A stretch of 64,000 nucleotides of DNA from Symsagittifera roscoffensis (Eukaryota > Xenacoelomorpha > Acoela > Convolutidae), in assembly GCF_963678635.1 (NCBI RefSeq), contig NC_087066.1:23737609-23801608 (forward strand). The letters are read 5' to 3'. Numbering within the stretch: the stretch's first letter is position 1; every line of letters starts with the position of its first letter. The position numbers were made by a program, and so were the translations under genes. The notes under the pieces were generated by a model. That model did not search any database, had not been told where the DNA came from, and was given only the letters and a program-made list of their open reading frames with translations. Below, one piece after another: positions 23,611 through 36,900 of the stretch.

Positions 23611-23987
23611 TAAGGTTATGGGAGAGCAATTTTTGTCAACCTAATAGAAAACGTTCAACTCCTCAACGTTTCAGATCTTTTCGAATCCCTTTTTCCTCAT
23701 CATTCTTCTTCGTTAAGAACTGTTCTTTGCTATAACCTCGCTATCCTCAATCGCAATTTCAATTTTTACATAGCATTATATAGATTGAACTATTCAAAAC
23801 AATGGAGTAAACGAAAAATAATCATTTTTATAATTTCATTTTTTTGCTGCAAACCTTCACTTTTTCTTCAACTTAGTTTCAACCAGAAGAACGCTTTTTA
23901 ATACAACCAATAAATAAATGAAAAAAAATAATAAAAGAAGAAAAAAACACTAAAAATGAAGAAGATAGTTAATCTGTTTTACTTATA

Positions 23988-24757
23988 TAGTGCTGACTTA
24001 AGTTAAACGGACAAATCGATCAAAATTTGAAATTTCAAAGGCGCTTCTTTTCAAATTAGTTGTGATTTGGACAAAAAGGAAAGAGATTAAAAAGTCCTTA
24101 AGATTGCACCAAAAACATGGTGCTTTTTTCCCTAAAATTCTTAACCTAAATTTCAGTCAAACAATGTGCCAATTTGGTTTCATTTGGTTTTTATTATTAT
24201 TCAAAAATTACGTTGAAATTATCGAGTTAAAATCAAACAACCGAGTTAAGATATCAAAAAAAGTCTCTTACTTAACCCAACAAAATTTTAGCAGGATAAA
24301 AATTTCAGAAACTTCTATAGGAGAATTTGTTTTTGGTTGATAGCCAAAACAGGTAGTTTTTTTACATAACAAACAAAATCGTTGGTTAAAACAAAGTTCA
24401 AATTTATTTTATTAACTTTGTCGGGTAGTGTAAGAGGCTTCTTATGGTATAGTTATTTCATCAAATAATTGATAATTTTAGCGTAATTCTTAATTAACTA
24501 AAAAGAAAAACAAAATTACCCATTTTGGGGAAAAGATTTTGGCGAAACAATTTAGAAAAATTAATTTTACCCATATTTCTGGCTTCAGGTGCATCAATTA
24601 CACCAATTAAATCTGGTGAAGCTCTAAGCAATTTTTGTTCTCTTCATTTTTTGTCTAATTTTGTCTAATCCTGTCTAATTTAACCAACGCAATTTGAGAA
24701 AATGCCTTTGAACTTTCAAATTTTGTTCGGTGGTCCAGATAATTTAAATCAGCACTG
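23988..24757. mobile_element. Tc1-type palindromic element
   Basis: Starts tagtgctgacttaa after TA and ends taatttaaatcagcactg before TA (24758-24759). Arms share gggt/acccattttgg, aagtccttaag-like and gacaaaatttga-like blocks in inverted order. More diverged than the copy at 35259. Confidence 0.65.
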
Positions 24758-25087
24758 TATGTTGTATCAGGTTTTCAATTTGTCATTTTGCGCAACTTGA
24801 GATAATTATTGTTCCAGCCAATACTCCAAAAAATGTGGAGGATTTTTGTTTTTGTATTAGATGGTGTTTTATTGTTCCGATCATATGAAAAATGTGGAGG
24901 AACTTGTATTTGGGTGTTTTAGTTTATTTGTTTGTCTGTTTTCCACGTAAAATCAGATACCAGAAATAACCTTCTGAAAAATTTTTCACTTTTAGTGGCT
25001 ATTTTTTTGTTTTTTAGTCAAAAACTGTTTTCCAATGGGCCTTTTTAATATGATTGTCAAATATATAAAAAATCCATTGTTTTCGTT

Positions 25088-25202
25088 CTGATCTTTTTAT
25101 GACACCACGCAGAAAAAACTAGGCTAATTTGAAAAGTTTCTATTGTATTTTTTTACTATGGTCGGAATATTTTTTGCTACAAGCGCAGTAACCGGCTATC
25201 AA
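25088..25202 (+). repeat. dispersed repeat, copy 2
   Basis: Same family as 3648-3778 (caccacgcag ... cagtaaccggctat). Confidence 0.5.
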
Positions 25203-25659
25203 GGATTATTAGCTTCATCGAAATTAGGGCAAAGCAATTTGTCATATTTATACAGTCTAAGAATTAGTTAAATCAATTGCGAAACACCTTGTTCGATATG
25301 TTACGACAGTCAAGAAATGTAGAAATTTTCCTGAGAAAAAGCGTGAAAAAACCATGTGACCAAAATCTACTCAGGCTTATGTTTCATAAATATCACAAAA
25401 TAGTTTTCAAACAACTAATCAGTCATACGCACTTTATAACCAAAACTAAAAAAGTTATGTTTTTTCATATTCAGGTCAACAAATACATTTGATGACAAAA
25501 TATCTCCAAGTTTAGTTGCTAGGCCCAGCAGTAGGTAATTTGCTGCAACTTTGCATAAAAATTTTCTTCCGAAAAGAAAACACTGTTGCATAATTCTTCC
25601 TATGATTTTAATTTTCGAAGAATGACATGGCTAATTTCTAGAACTTTTTTGGTTACTTT

Positions 25660-27330
25660 AAATGGAAACTTTCAATGGTTGTCAACCAATCAATATATGA
25701 TAAAACTGGAACGACAGAACTTCTTTTCAGTAGTGAAGGCACTACAAAGGGTGATCCACTAGCGATGTTATTCTATGAGTCTTCATTGATGCCATTGTTT
25801 GAATCACTCAAAGACCGAGATAAGTATTTACAAACTTGGTATGCAAATGATTCGGGAGCTCTCGGCCCACTAGAAAACCTGGTTGAATGGTTGTCATTTT
25901 TGACTGAAAACGGCCCGAAGTATGGCTATTACCCCGAGCCAAGCAAAAGTTATTTGGTTGTTCACCCGAACTTTGTTGAAAAAGCTCATCAATTGTTTGA
26001 CAGGTTCGGCATCAGAGTAGTTGAAGGTAGAAGATATTTGGGCGGATTTATTGGCTCTGATGAAGGAAAAATTCGTTTCACTTTAAAAAAAGGTCCAAGA
26101 ATGGTTGGATTGTCTTGGCGAGTTGTCCAAAGTGGCAGAAAAAGAACCTCATGCTGCTTTAGTGGGATTAAAAAGATACCTGCAATGCGAATGGAATTTT
26201 GTCCAGAGAGTAGTCAAAGATACGTCGCAGTTGTTAGCTCTTCTTTAGAAGATGTTGGAGGAAAAGTTTTTGCCAAGCTTACTAGGAACTTCTAGTATCA
26301 CACACTCACATCGTGTTTTGTATTCACTTCCTGCCAAAAGAGGGGGACTAGGTGTGCGAAATCCAATAGAAGGTGCCGAACTAGCTTTTTCCACTTCACG
26401 TGAAGCAACCGACTGTCTCGTGAGTTTGATCCTTCTCCAAGATGATTTCGATCAAACTCTACATAAAACAAAGATGAGAGAAGCAAGAAAAACCACGAAT
26501 AGAAACAAAATGCTGTGGACAAAGATAAACTCGATGAATTGCTTGCAGTTTTACCAACAGATCAGAAACGACCGATCCGGAGAATAATCGACAACAATTG
26601 TTCCTTGTGGCTAACTTCGCTGCCCTTGTTGAAAGATAATTTTGATTTTTCAGCCACAGAGTTCAGAGACGCTCTATGTATCAGGTACAGAAAACCACTC
26701 AAACGTTCTTTCTCGAGATGCGATGGATGTCAACAAGATTTTGACTTACAGCATGCACTTTCTAGCAAGAAGGGCGGACTGGTAACACTACGACACAACG
26801 AAATAAGAGACGCAGTGGGCGATCTTGCTTCAATTTTGTGGAAAGATGTGAAAAGAGAACCTGTCGTAAAAGAACCAGATTTAGAAAATGGAACCCCGGC
26901 ACTAATTGCAGATCTTTCAGCTCGTGGAGTTTTGAGATAGACAGTCGGCTGCGTCGTTCGACATCCGTGTTACAGACACTGACGCTCCGTCTTACCAAAA
27001 CCGCAATCCCATGAATGTACTGAAAACTGCAGAGATTGAGAAGAAAAATAAGCATGGACCAGCTTGTGAAGAAAAGCACATGTCTTTCACTCCACTTGTC
27101 ACTTCAATAGATGGTGTTTTGGCACCGGAGTTCACGTTTTTCCTCAAACAACTAGCAGATGGTCTGGCATCAAAATGGGACCGCCCATATAGTCATGTTA
27201 TGTGCTGGGTGAGCTGTAGAATTTCATTCGCTATACTAGGAGCAACCAACATTTGCATCAGAGGCACAAGATCCAAATGGCGATTCCTCGGCGTTGAGGA
27301 CGGTTACACAATTGGAATGGCATTCTAAAA
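25660..27330 (+). pseudogene. reverse-transcriptase relic of a non-LTR-type retroelement
   Basis: Broken open frames (25675-26295, 26252-26587, 26515-26940, 27011-27328) together follow one polyprotein order. Seen: EGTTKGDPLAM (RT palm motif before the catalytic loop), then WYANDSG where YADD is expected, then GPKYGYYPEPSK; later LPAKRGGLG; a C-x2-C ... H ... SKKGG ... RHNEIRD segment; then ADLSARG with FDIRV about 15 residues on. The last part resembles the zinc-knuckle plus PD-(D/E)xK-like endonuclease of R2/NeSL-type elements (inference). Damage: Asp to Asn in the catalytic YADD, a Ser where the last zinc Cys is expected, frame changes near 26250 and 26515 and an in-frame stop at about 26938. 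The 5' part is absent. Base composition is richer in G+C than its surroundings, as expected for a former coding unit. Confidence 0.8.
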
Positions 27331-28390
27331 GTTCACACGCTGTTAACTGGGGCTTTCATCGCGCATAACTGACTCCTATGATATTAGAATTTCGACACCA
27401 TTTGCATATTATTTCGAAGCATATGAGATATTTGAAGATAAAAACACAGGATGACAACTGTAAACAAGCAACGAAAAACTTTTCCTTGCACCATTCGAAA
27501 CCAATTTATTTTGATTGAATAATTAAATAATTAATTATTCAACTTTAAAAAATTTTGATCACATTCTGCAAGTAATTTACTATTGATTTTTTTCCAAAAA
27601 AAATATATATGATAAAATATCCCAATTGGACAAAAAAATAAACTTCACAAATTGATTTGTACTTTTTTAAACAAAATTGATTGTTCAGAAAGAACATCTG
27701 CTGTAAGTTTTTGTTCTTAAAAGTTTGATTGAAAAATTGTCATTGCAGTTGATTTTCTTTTGCTTATGACATGTGAAATTATTTTTCACTGAAATGTTTG
27801 TTAACTCACCTGTTTAACCTTTAGTTTGTTTGATTCTTAGATATCTAAGTTTCTTCAGTTTTTTACCATACTATTTAGGCTTTCAGTTTTAAAATGAAGT
27901 CTGCTGTTAGAACAAGAAGTGTTCTCTTTGCATTGAGAAACAAAATCGGCCGGCAAAAAATTCTTGAAATTTTTCAAATACACATTGCTCAGATCTGAAA
28001 AACTTGGTTCGATTTTTTGATATCGCTTCCTATTTTTTGCCTGAAAATAACATAAAAGTAACACACAAGGAATTAATCTAAGTTTCAATCCATTGGGCGT
28101 CAAGCTGATTTTTAAAATTTGAAAAACGAATTCTTTCACAATGAAACGGGGTTTTTAAATCAAAAAGCAAAAATTTAAGAAATTGACCATTTTTCGCCAT
28201 ATTTTTTGAAGGTTTTTTGACTGTCAGCGTTGATTTGATGCTTGCTTCTGCCCTGCAGTCATTAACGAGTAAACTTTATATTTTATTTATTGTAGAAAAA
28301 GAAGATCAAATTTTGTGTCTCGATAGAAACTGGGTTGCTTTCGAAATAAGTATGCATCGCCGCGCTGAAAAAATAGTGTTATTATATAGT
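27331..28390. other. non-coding stretch, nothing recognised
   Basis: AT-rich DNA. No domain in any short open frame, no clear repeat family. Confidence 0.45.
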
Positions 28391-28830
28391 GTCTCAATCA
28401 TCATCGGATTTAGAGGAAATTCGTAACAAAATTTGTAATTCGGGGGGGGGGGGTGGCGGACGCTCTCTCAGGGATTCGACCCCTGCCGACCCAAAGGGTT
28501 CCCTCTCTGTAATATTTTGAGGCATCCATTTTTGGCTGAGTGACCTTAATATTCTTATAAAGGCGCGTTTGGCGCCAAAATACACTAATTTTGAGGTGGG
28601 AGCGCGCACCGAAAAAATGCGATTTATTTTGACAAAATTTTTCAAAAAAAGCCTTAAAACGCCTTTATCGGCCTGTTTTTTTTAAATTTGGCTGCGGCGC
28701 AGAAAATTTTGTCAAAATGGGTTTTTATAGTGATTTCGGCAAGCTCAGAATATCAATTTGGTCGACCTCAAGAAAAGGTTGATTAATTTTTCAATTTTTT
28801 TCGTCCCCCTCGAGAAAATCCTAGATCCGC
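28391..28830 (+). mobile_element. hAT MITE, nearly full length
   Basis: From atcggatttaga through a G run, gcggacgctctc, aattttgaggtgggagcgcg, ggctgcggcgcag and ggtcgacct to ctcgagaaaatcctagatcc. The final cctg of the terminal repeat is missing. About 25 extra bases sit between the left end and the G run. Confidence 0.75.
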
Positions 28831-29769
28831 CAAATAGAATGCTTAGATAGAAGTCCTGTGCTGATAGTTTTTCTGTTCGCCAGCGCTGTAACCAATCAAA
28901 TGTGACCATCTAATGGATAAACTTATAGATGTTGTAAATGATCCCAATTTGGAGCATTAATTCCTTCTCTGGAAGGCGGGCTGAAGAAGGAGAACCGTTG
29001 ATAAAAAATAGTAGTCCAGAATTGAGGGAGAAGCTGCAGTCTTTCTCGACGCGCTGATGGGCGAGATTTTTGTTTGCGTATCTGCAAACCTATGCGTTCG
29101 ATACACAATGTTAATCATTACGTGGTCTTAATTGATTCAAAAATTTTGGAATATCAGTTTTCTTCAATAAAAAAAATCAATAATTTTTTTGATATTTTTG
29201 ATCACTGAAATTTTGATTTTGTTTAGATAAGCGCAAACGTTTTTTTCTTTGCTTGACATTTCAGTGTGTTGTTCAACCATCTGGTACACGTCGAAAAATT
29301 TGTTTCATTGACTGCAAATGAAAATATGGGAAAAAATAAATCAAACAATACCAGCTCCAGTTACCTATTTTCACCCTTTTTGATAATTCAAAGTTTTTCT
29401 TTGATGTCTCCTTGGTTGATTCTAGAAACTCTGAAACCCTTTTACAACCTCAGTGCTCGTTCAATTATTTGGGTCAATTTTGCCCTCAATAAACTATTTC
29501 TTGAACTAAAGACGTTGAACAAAGTACAGCTGTGAAGCTTTTTCGCAGCTAAAATCTGACATCTGTTTGTTGAATTGTACCTCTCCAATTTATTCAATAA
29601 CCTCATTATAATATTAACATTTAGTAATTAGTTAAAAAAATATTTTTCAACTGGATTTCGAGTTATCATTTTAATGTGGATTTCCATCCCTTAGACATCA
29701 TTGCATTCAGTCCAATCATACTTTTTGAGTCTTGCAATGAAATCGTCAATCAGGTAAAAATTAGTCAAA
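28831..29769. other. non-coding stretch, nothing recognised
   Basis: A slightly G+C-richer patch at 28960-29110 gives a 61-codon minus-strand frame without a recognisable domain. The rest is AT-rich. Confidence 0.4.
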
Positions 29770-30164
29770 GCGGATTTTCAAAAAAATTTTAAAACTTTTT
29801 TGTAGGTCAACGAAATTGATTTTTTTGCCTCTCCCAAAGCACTAAAGAGATCCTGTTCTGGCCAAATTTTCTACGCCTAGGCATTTTTTTAAAGCAGGCC
29901 AAAAAAGGCGTTTTTATCCACTTTATGGGAAATTTTGACCAAAAAATTGCGTTTTTTTTGGCGCGCGCTCCCCGCCCCCCCCCCCCTCCTCAAAAAGTAT
30001 ATATTGGCGCCAAAGGCGCCTATAGAAAAATTTTAGGGTTAGTCACCAAAAATGGATAACTCAAAATAGTACAAAGGGGTGATCCCTTGGATCGGCGGGG
30101 GTCGAATCTCTGAAGGAAGAGAAAGCGTCCGCCCACCAACGCCCCCCCCCAAATCCGCCCTTGG
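29770..30164 (-). mobile_element. hAT MITE, inverted
   Basis: Inverted order relative to 28391: aggtcaac, ctctcccaaagcactaa, ggccaaaaaaggcg, gcgcgcgctcc, ggcgccaaaggcgcc, gcgtccgccc, then aaatccgccct. The ctcgag end is lost. Confidence 0.7.
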
Positions 30165-30554
30165 TTGTCGCGAAAGTCAGGGGGCAGGCATTTGAAAAGC
30201 CGTCTCCTTGAATCATAAAGATGTCGATTTAATCATACAAAAAACTGTTTGTATATAAAACAAAAAATACCTGTAAGTAGAATCATCAAGAGTAAAATGG
30301 CAGTTTTTTGCAAATCCTGTAGCTAATACGTTGGTTCTTTTCCTATTAAGTCGAGACCCTATTTCGCGTTTAGACATTCAATTGTTCATTTGGCAACTAT
30401 TGACTACCAAAACATGATTGTCTTCGCCGCCGCTGAAGTCTCAAACAAAGTTTGAAACTACCAGTAATCAACAAAGCCAGAACAGATCATCTATCTTTCA
30501 TTTCTGAAAAAGTAACAAAAAATAGTAAGCCCCTTTTTGTAATTTTTTGAACAT

Positions 30555-30965
30555 AATTATTTCGACTTTCGAAGAAAGGGGCAGAATATTTGTGCTCGGA
30601 TTGATTTTTTTTGAAAAAATGAGGTTTTTAAAACTGTCAATTTGGTCAATTCTGCATAATTGACGAGGAATATATTTTGTGTTAGTAACGCTTGAGAGGC
30701 TATTTAAGCAAGCTAAGAAGTTAATTGAAACTGGATAGAGGCATGTCAGTTCTATTTATTAGTTATTGTGTTACTGTATCCCTGATATATTTTTGTGTTT
30801 TTTAAATAGTGTGTGTTGGCATGATTACACAAGTTCCTTGGTTTTTTTATTAAATTTTCTCACTTCGTTTAAAAATTTTGTCAATGTTTTTCAAATACTC
30901 AATAAATATTGAAGGGTTGTCGGATAATTCAGAGCGTCGCTGTGATTCGAGCAGTATTGTTTCTG
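30555..30965 (-). repeat. GTTCCGACT-family element, degraded, inverted
   Basis: tttcgactttcgaag, atatttgtgctcgga and, at the far end, tcggataattcagagcg with gagcagtattg correspond to the ends of the copy at 40563-41130. Much of the interior is unrelated or lost. Confidence 0.45.
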
Positions 30966-31092
30966 GCAAACTTGAACCAAGTTACAAAACTTCGAAGCAT
31001 TGGGTACGAAAAAAAGGAAAACAGCTTCAAATGGCAAACAAGAGTAAATGATTGCTGTTCACGTAAAAGAACCTAACGACCACATTCGCCAG

Positions 31093-31297
31093 CGGATTTA
31101 GGGGGGGGGGGTGGGGCTTACACCCTTTTTTCTAAGAGATTCGACCCCCTGTCGACCAAAAAAGTCCTCTTTATGCTTAGGTCTCCAATTTTGGCTGAAG
31201 GACCCTTAAAAATTTCTTCTGAAAAAAGGTCGATAAATTTCGAAAAAATTTTAAAAATCCGCTCCCCTCCTCGAAAAAATTCTAGATCAGCCTCTGA
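31093..31297 (+). mobile_element. hAT MITE, internally deleted
   Basis: Left end cagcggatttaggggggg, attcgaccccctgtcgacc, then direct passage to the gtcgataaatt segment and the right end ctagatcagcctctg. The interior with the cgcaattttt and ctgcggcgcag blocks is gone. Flanks accacattc (left, a few bases off the end) and atcacattc (right) look like a damaged target duplication. Confidence 0.65.
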
Positions 31298-31748
31298 TCA
31301 CATTCTTTTTTGCAAGATTTGATAGGATGAAGCAGACGAAAGCTTAGAACATAGTAAGTTAATCCGTCATAATCGTCTAGAGTTGTGTTACAAAAAAAAA
31401 CAAACTGTTTAATTGTTAAGAAAGCAAAAAAGAAACTGCAAAAAAATTATTTTTGTAGGAGTAACTATTTTTTCACTTTCCACTTTTTAAGTTAAAACTT
31501 TCCATTTTACTACAACTACTCCGCAGACTAAAAAACAAAAGTCGAACCGGTTTTCCTCATTACTAAAACAGTTTTCCAGAGTTTTCAAAAAAATTTCAAT
31601 TCCCGAATGGAACAGATTCCTGATGATATATCTCTCGATCCATTTTTTTTTGGGGGAGGGGAGGGGAGTATTTGTGGTCTTGATCTTGCGTAGAAAAGAA
31701 GAAAAACGTTTTTATCAACCAGTATGTTTTAAGTTCCTCTCCCAGTTT

Positions 31749-31806
31749 CAGTGGTTGGCTATCCTGTTGCTCTACAGCAGTGGTTGGCTATCCTGTTGCT
31801 CTACAG
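31749..31806. repeat. perfect 29-bp tandem duplication
   Basis: cagtggttggctatcctg plus ttgctctacag occurs twice back to back with no difference. Confidence 0.9.
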
Positions 31807-33953
31807 AAAGCACAAAGTAATTTGGACAATAAGATTTAAGTGAATTCAAAATCATGACAGAAACTTTCAGGGTCGAAAACAAATCTTTTCTTCGCAGTTT
31901 TTTTTTTCGTTTTTAAAAACGTTCAATATTTTTTTCTTGTTTTCAATTTTTTTCATTTTTTTATGAAAGAAGCTTGCTTGAATTGAAATAAACTATAAAA
32001 TTAAATTTTGAAAAAAATCTTTGAGTCTTTGATAAACTATCGGTTCACTTTTTCATGAAGTTTCGTCTAACTACAACTGAAAAACGGAAATCTTCGGAAC
32101 TCTTTTTCTTGAAACTTTATGCAGGTTTTTTTTTGGAATTGAGATTACGTTTTAAAAAAGTTTTTGTTGAGGTAATCACAATTTGCCGCAAAACAAACAT
32201 TCTACGGCACAGTTTCTAGCAATGATTATGATATCCAAGTATTCCATGTTGTTCTGACAACTTAATACTGACAACTTAATGCTGACAACTTTGTCCATTT
32301 TGCACAAACACAGCAGTCGTTACTTTTTTGAAATACCAAATGCTCGAATCCAAAGCTCCCCCTCACTTCCTCTCATTGAATATTTTTCACTTGTTAGTTT
32401 GAGCTTGAAGTAGAAAACAGTTGTAGAAAAATCTCGCCACTTGAAACAGAAAAATCTTTTCAATGTTTAAGTATTAGAAACTTTGCTGAGCAGGCTATTC
32501 CTTCACCAAATGTTAATGACAAAAGTGCCAATGAGATTTGAAATTTTTTAGCGCCTATTAAAATATCCATTTTTAAACAAAAAACCAAATTTTCAAAATG
32601 TTTTTGATCAAAAATGATTAAAATTTAACATTTTTTCAGCAGGAGCTATAGTTTAAATTGATAAAAAAAGGTGACCCATAAAAAATGGGGTTCTCAATAG
32701 TTTCCATATGGAAACCGGAAGCTTAGTTAATTGGTTAAATTTTAGGATCTAGCAAGGATAGATGGTTGCTGTTGCTGTACGAAGCACATAATTTGCTGAC
32801 CATTTTCATTAGAAAAAAATTCCTTTTTTCGATTTATTCAAACTTTCGTTGTTCTTGATGTCACCAGAGAACAATAAGTAACGAAAGCATAAGAACAATT
32901 TTTTAAACGTTTTTCTTATTTTTTGACTATTAAAAACGTGAATAACGAAAAACTAAGAAAAAAGGTTTTTCATATTTTTTTACTATTAAAAAGCTAATTG
33001 CCAAGTAAGCGCTATATACATTTTTAAATTTAGTTTACCCGGAGAAAAGTAAATATTCCCTACTTAAATGAAAACTTTGAGTTTAAAATTGAGCGAGTAA
33101 GGCGAACGAGTATAATTTAAAATACTTAATTGCTCAAAAGGTAACTTCCCAAATGGCATAGTTCCCATATGGCATACATTTCAAGTTTTCGTCGTAATTC
33201 AAACGTTTTCTATCAATTTCGATTTTTAACATTTTGTCAGGTATGAAGCCATGTGAAAAAGACTTAGAATTAACTGCTTCCAAACAAATGCTAAGCGATA
33301 AACTTGAAGTTTATCGGAAACATTGACCACAGGAAGCTTATCAATAACCGCAAGCTCATCGCTTTTGATCTAAAAAAATGTAAAAAATTTTCAAGATAAA
33401 ATTTCAATCAACATTTGGATTGACAACTTGACTATTTTTCTCACAAAAAAGCGGTTCTCGATTTTTTCAATGCATTTTTTGCATGAAATGTATGCGATTT
33501 AGAAAATTTTTCATGTTTATGTCATTTGGGAAATATGTCGTTAGAGACGTAATCGCTCGAAGCTACACTAAAACCAAATAGTTGTAAACCGGTGCTTATG
33601 GGCACTGGGACAAATTTTTTAGTGTCGTTCAAAGCACAAATGAAAGGGTTTTTATATTATACAATAGCCTATTTATTGCAATATACTTGATTTTGAGCTT
33701 TTGGTGCTTGATTTTGAGCGAAAAAAGTTGAAACACACCCGAATATAAAGTTTCCTCTCATTTAAAGGGTCGGAACAATAATTATTTCACAATGAAAAGT
33801 ATTTTTTTTCCTAAATACTTACTGGCGATCTTGCTTAATACAAATTATTAATCCACAGAGATTGCGAATCGCAGATCAGCTGGTCTCGTTGATTATCCGT
33901 TTAATGTTCGATATGTGCTGAAGTTACATTATAAAATTAGATTTTATTTTTTT
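31807..33953. other. non-coding stretch upstream of the LDLa gene
   Basis: AT-rich. Includes a 14-bp triplication-like patch (ctgacaacttaa) at about 32257-32292. No coding exon recognised. Confidence 0.45.
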
Positions 33954-36900
33954 ATGAACTTTGTTAAGTTTCTTCTTCTTCTTCTTCTTCTTGTTCTTCT
34001 TCTTGATTTTTTGGTCGCTTTTGATAGAAACAACTTACCCAGCTTCCTAGTGGTAGCCAAGGAAATATTCCAGAGCCTGCGTCAAAAAATATGTAGTTTT
34101 GGTTGTAATAAAATAAATTTGAAGCCTTTTAATGATTTCAGCTCGACCTCTCTTGCTTTTTCACTCTTCAAAAGAATCCAGGTTACTCTGGCAATCCTAC
34201 TGGTGGTTGGATGTCTCTCCAACGGTTCTTCAGCAGACGAGAGTGATGTGAACCCGTGTGGCGAGGATATGTTCTCCTGCAATCAGCAGATCAAATCCAG
34301 ATGCATCCCACTGTTTGTAGATACACATTAGGCCTACTCAAGATACTGGAGAGAAATGAAATATAATGTTTTTGCTGCATACTTTTATGTACTGCCAGTG
34401 GCGTACACAGAATTTTTTTTTTGGGGGGGGGGGGCGGTTTTTCAAAAAAGAAAAGAAAACTGTCGACCTTTTTTTAGGTCAACCAATTTGATTTTCGAGC
34501 TCTCCGAAAATACTTTATACCTTATTAAATCCGTAAATTATACCAAAGGAGGACCCTTTTGGAAAAATTTGGCAACCAGAAATAAGGGTGGAAACGATCG
34601 TCCTCCGCACCCCTCCCTCGCCATGCTACTCAATACTGTATAAATTGGTTCGCCTCCACACACCGATTTTCAGACTGAAAAAAACCAGAAAAAAACTTTT
34701 TGGTTTGAAAACGCTATTAATACTTTTTACAAACTAAGGAATAGTGTGTTTGGCAGTAATAAGCTTACTTGTTTGGTCCATTGACAAATCTAACTAATTT
34801 AATTGGTCCCGCTTATTTCCTTATTATAGCAGAAAGCAAAAGATGGGCCGAGTTAGCATCCTCCCCCTGAAGCATTGCTAAGATGTTAGTTTGCATTTAA
34901 AATAGATTTTTCAGCCAATCAGAACCGAGCTTTTTACATACAATTAAATGCTAGTATGGACGATCTTGAGTTGGCCAAACTGAGGTAGGGGAGTTAATTT
35001 GATACAAAAACATTACCGCGGGATTCAAACGTTTTCTTCTGGGATGCTAGCCGGACTCGTAACCACTATACTAATTAGGCCGTACGTCACAAGGAGAAGC
35101 AAATTGCAATTAAATTGTATAAAAGTAAATTCCCAGCAACCATATTAATAAAAAAGAAAAAAGTTCATTTTTACGTTCAAATTTTTAATGCGTGGTATGA
35201 TACTATACGATATGATTTTCGTAACTATACGATCGCTCAGAAATTAATTTGTGAAATACAGTGCTGATTTAACATATCCGGACAAAACGAACAAAACTTG
35301 AATTTTCAAACGCGTTTTTCTCAAATTGGGTTAAGATTAGACAAGAAGTGAACAGAACAAAAAGTTGCTTAGAAATTCATCAGAATTAATATGGTGCAGT
35401 TTTTTCTCCGAAGTTCTCAACAAACATTTTAACCCAAAAATGGGTCATTTTGGTTTTTTTCAATTAATCAAGAATTACGTTGAAACTACTTTGTTAATTG
35501 ATAAGAATATTAAATCATTAGAAGCCTCTTACGCAGCCCAACAAAGTTTAAGAAGGGATAAATCTCCAAAAACCAGTATAAGAGAAAAAGCTTTCACTTG
35601 ATAATCAATAAATGTGATTTTTACTTTATAAAACCCAGAATAATTGCTTAAAAACAAATTTTACACAATTTGCGCAAAATTTTGGAGAATTAACTTTCTT
35701 AAATTTTGTTCGGCTGCGTAAGAGGCTTCTAATGATATAATATTCTTATCATATAACAAAGTAGTTTCAGCGTAATTCTTGATTAACTGAAAAAAGCCAA
35801 AATGACCCCATTTTTGGGGGTAAAATTTTGGTTGAGAATTTCGGAGAAAAACTGCACCATATTAATTCGGATGAAATTCTAAGCAACTTTTGTTCTGTTC
35901 ACTTTTTGTCTAATCTTAACCCAATTTGAGAAAAACGCGTTTGTAAATTCAAGTTTTGTTCGTTTTGTCCGGATAATTTAAATCAGCACTGTAGGCTTGA
36001 TCGAAAATATCGTCTTCAAAAGATGATTAACAAAGAATTTTTTTTTCTAATGTAAATAATTTTCTAATATTTGAACAATAATTTTTTTTTTTGAAACTTT
36101 TTTTTGCCAAATTAGCGCTAAATGAAAAATCAAAAACTATTTTTCTTTATAGTAAACCAAATTTGTTAAGCATAAAAAATCTCAAAAATAAGTTTCGTTA
36201 AAACGAGCGTTACTCGATTGCGTTACTTGCTTGAAACAAGACTAAATATCCAAAGATTTGGAATCAATGTAGTTTGAATAACAACTGAAGGGGATGTAAT
36301 ATGATATATCAATGATTATTTATGCAACCTGATTTTGCGTGGAGAAAAAACTCAAACCAACGCGACTTCAAATTTTTTATCCATTTTCAATCGTCGGTAC
36401 AAGACAAAAAGTTGAGATGCATTTAATTTTATCACAGACCACGACATTTTTGAGGGACCAAATATGTTAACCAGAATTTGTTAGGGCATTTTGTGATGAT
36501 CTAGTTACAAATTTATAAATTGAAATTTTCCAAAGCGTTCGAACTTTTTAATGGCTTGCTTTTTGTCGCAAAATGCTATTCTGAAGTCAAGCAATCTTTT
36601 TTTAAACAAAAACGATTCAAATTTATCTATTTTTTTGATGTATTTTTTTTCAAATTTCATTTTTTTATATTCAATTGTTTAACCTAGTCCAAATGCACAT
36701 AAACTCTTCAAAAAAACGATCATGTTTGTTAGTTTGCAGGAATTCAATGGAAATTTTATTATATTTCCTGAGCATTAAAAGGTTCCAGGGCTTTTTGCAA
36801 AATTTACAAAAATCACTAACCTAGCGACAAACATTGATGGAAAATTTTTGATTCACTTACCAAAATTGAATATGTAATATTACTATTTTAGAGCTAATTG

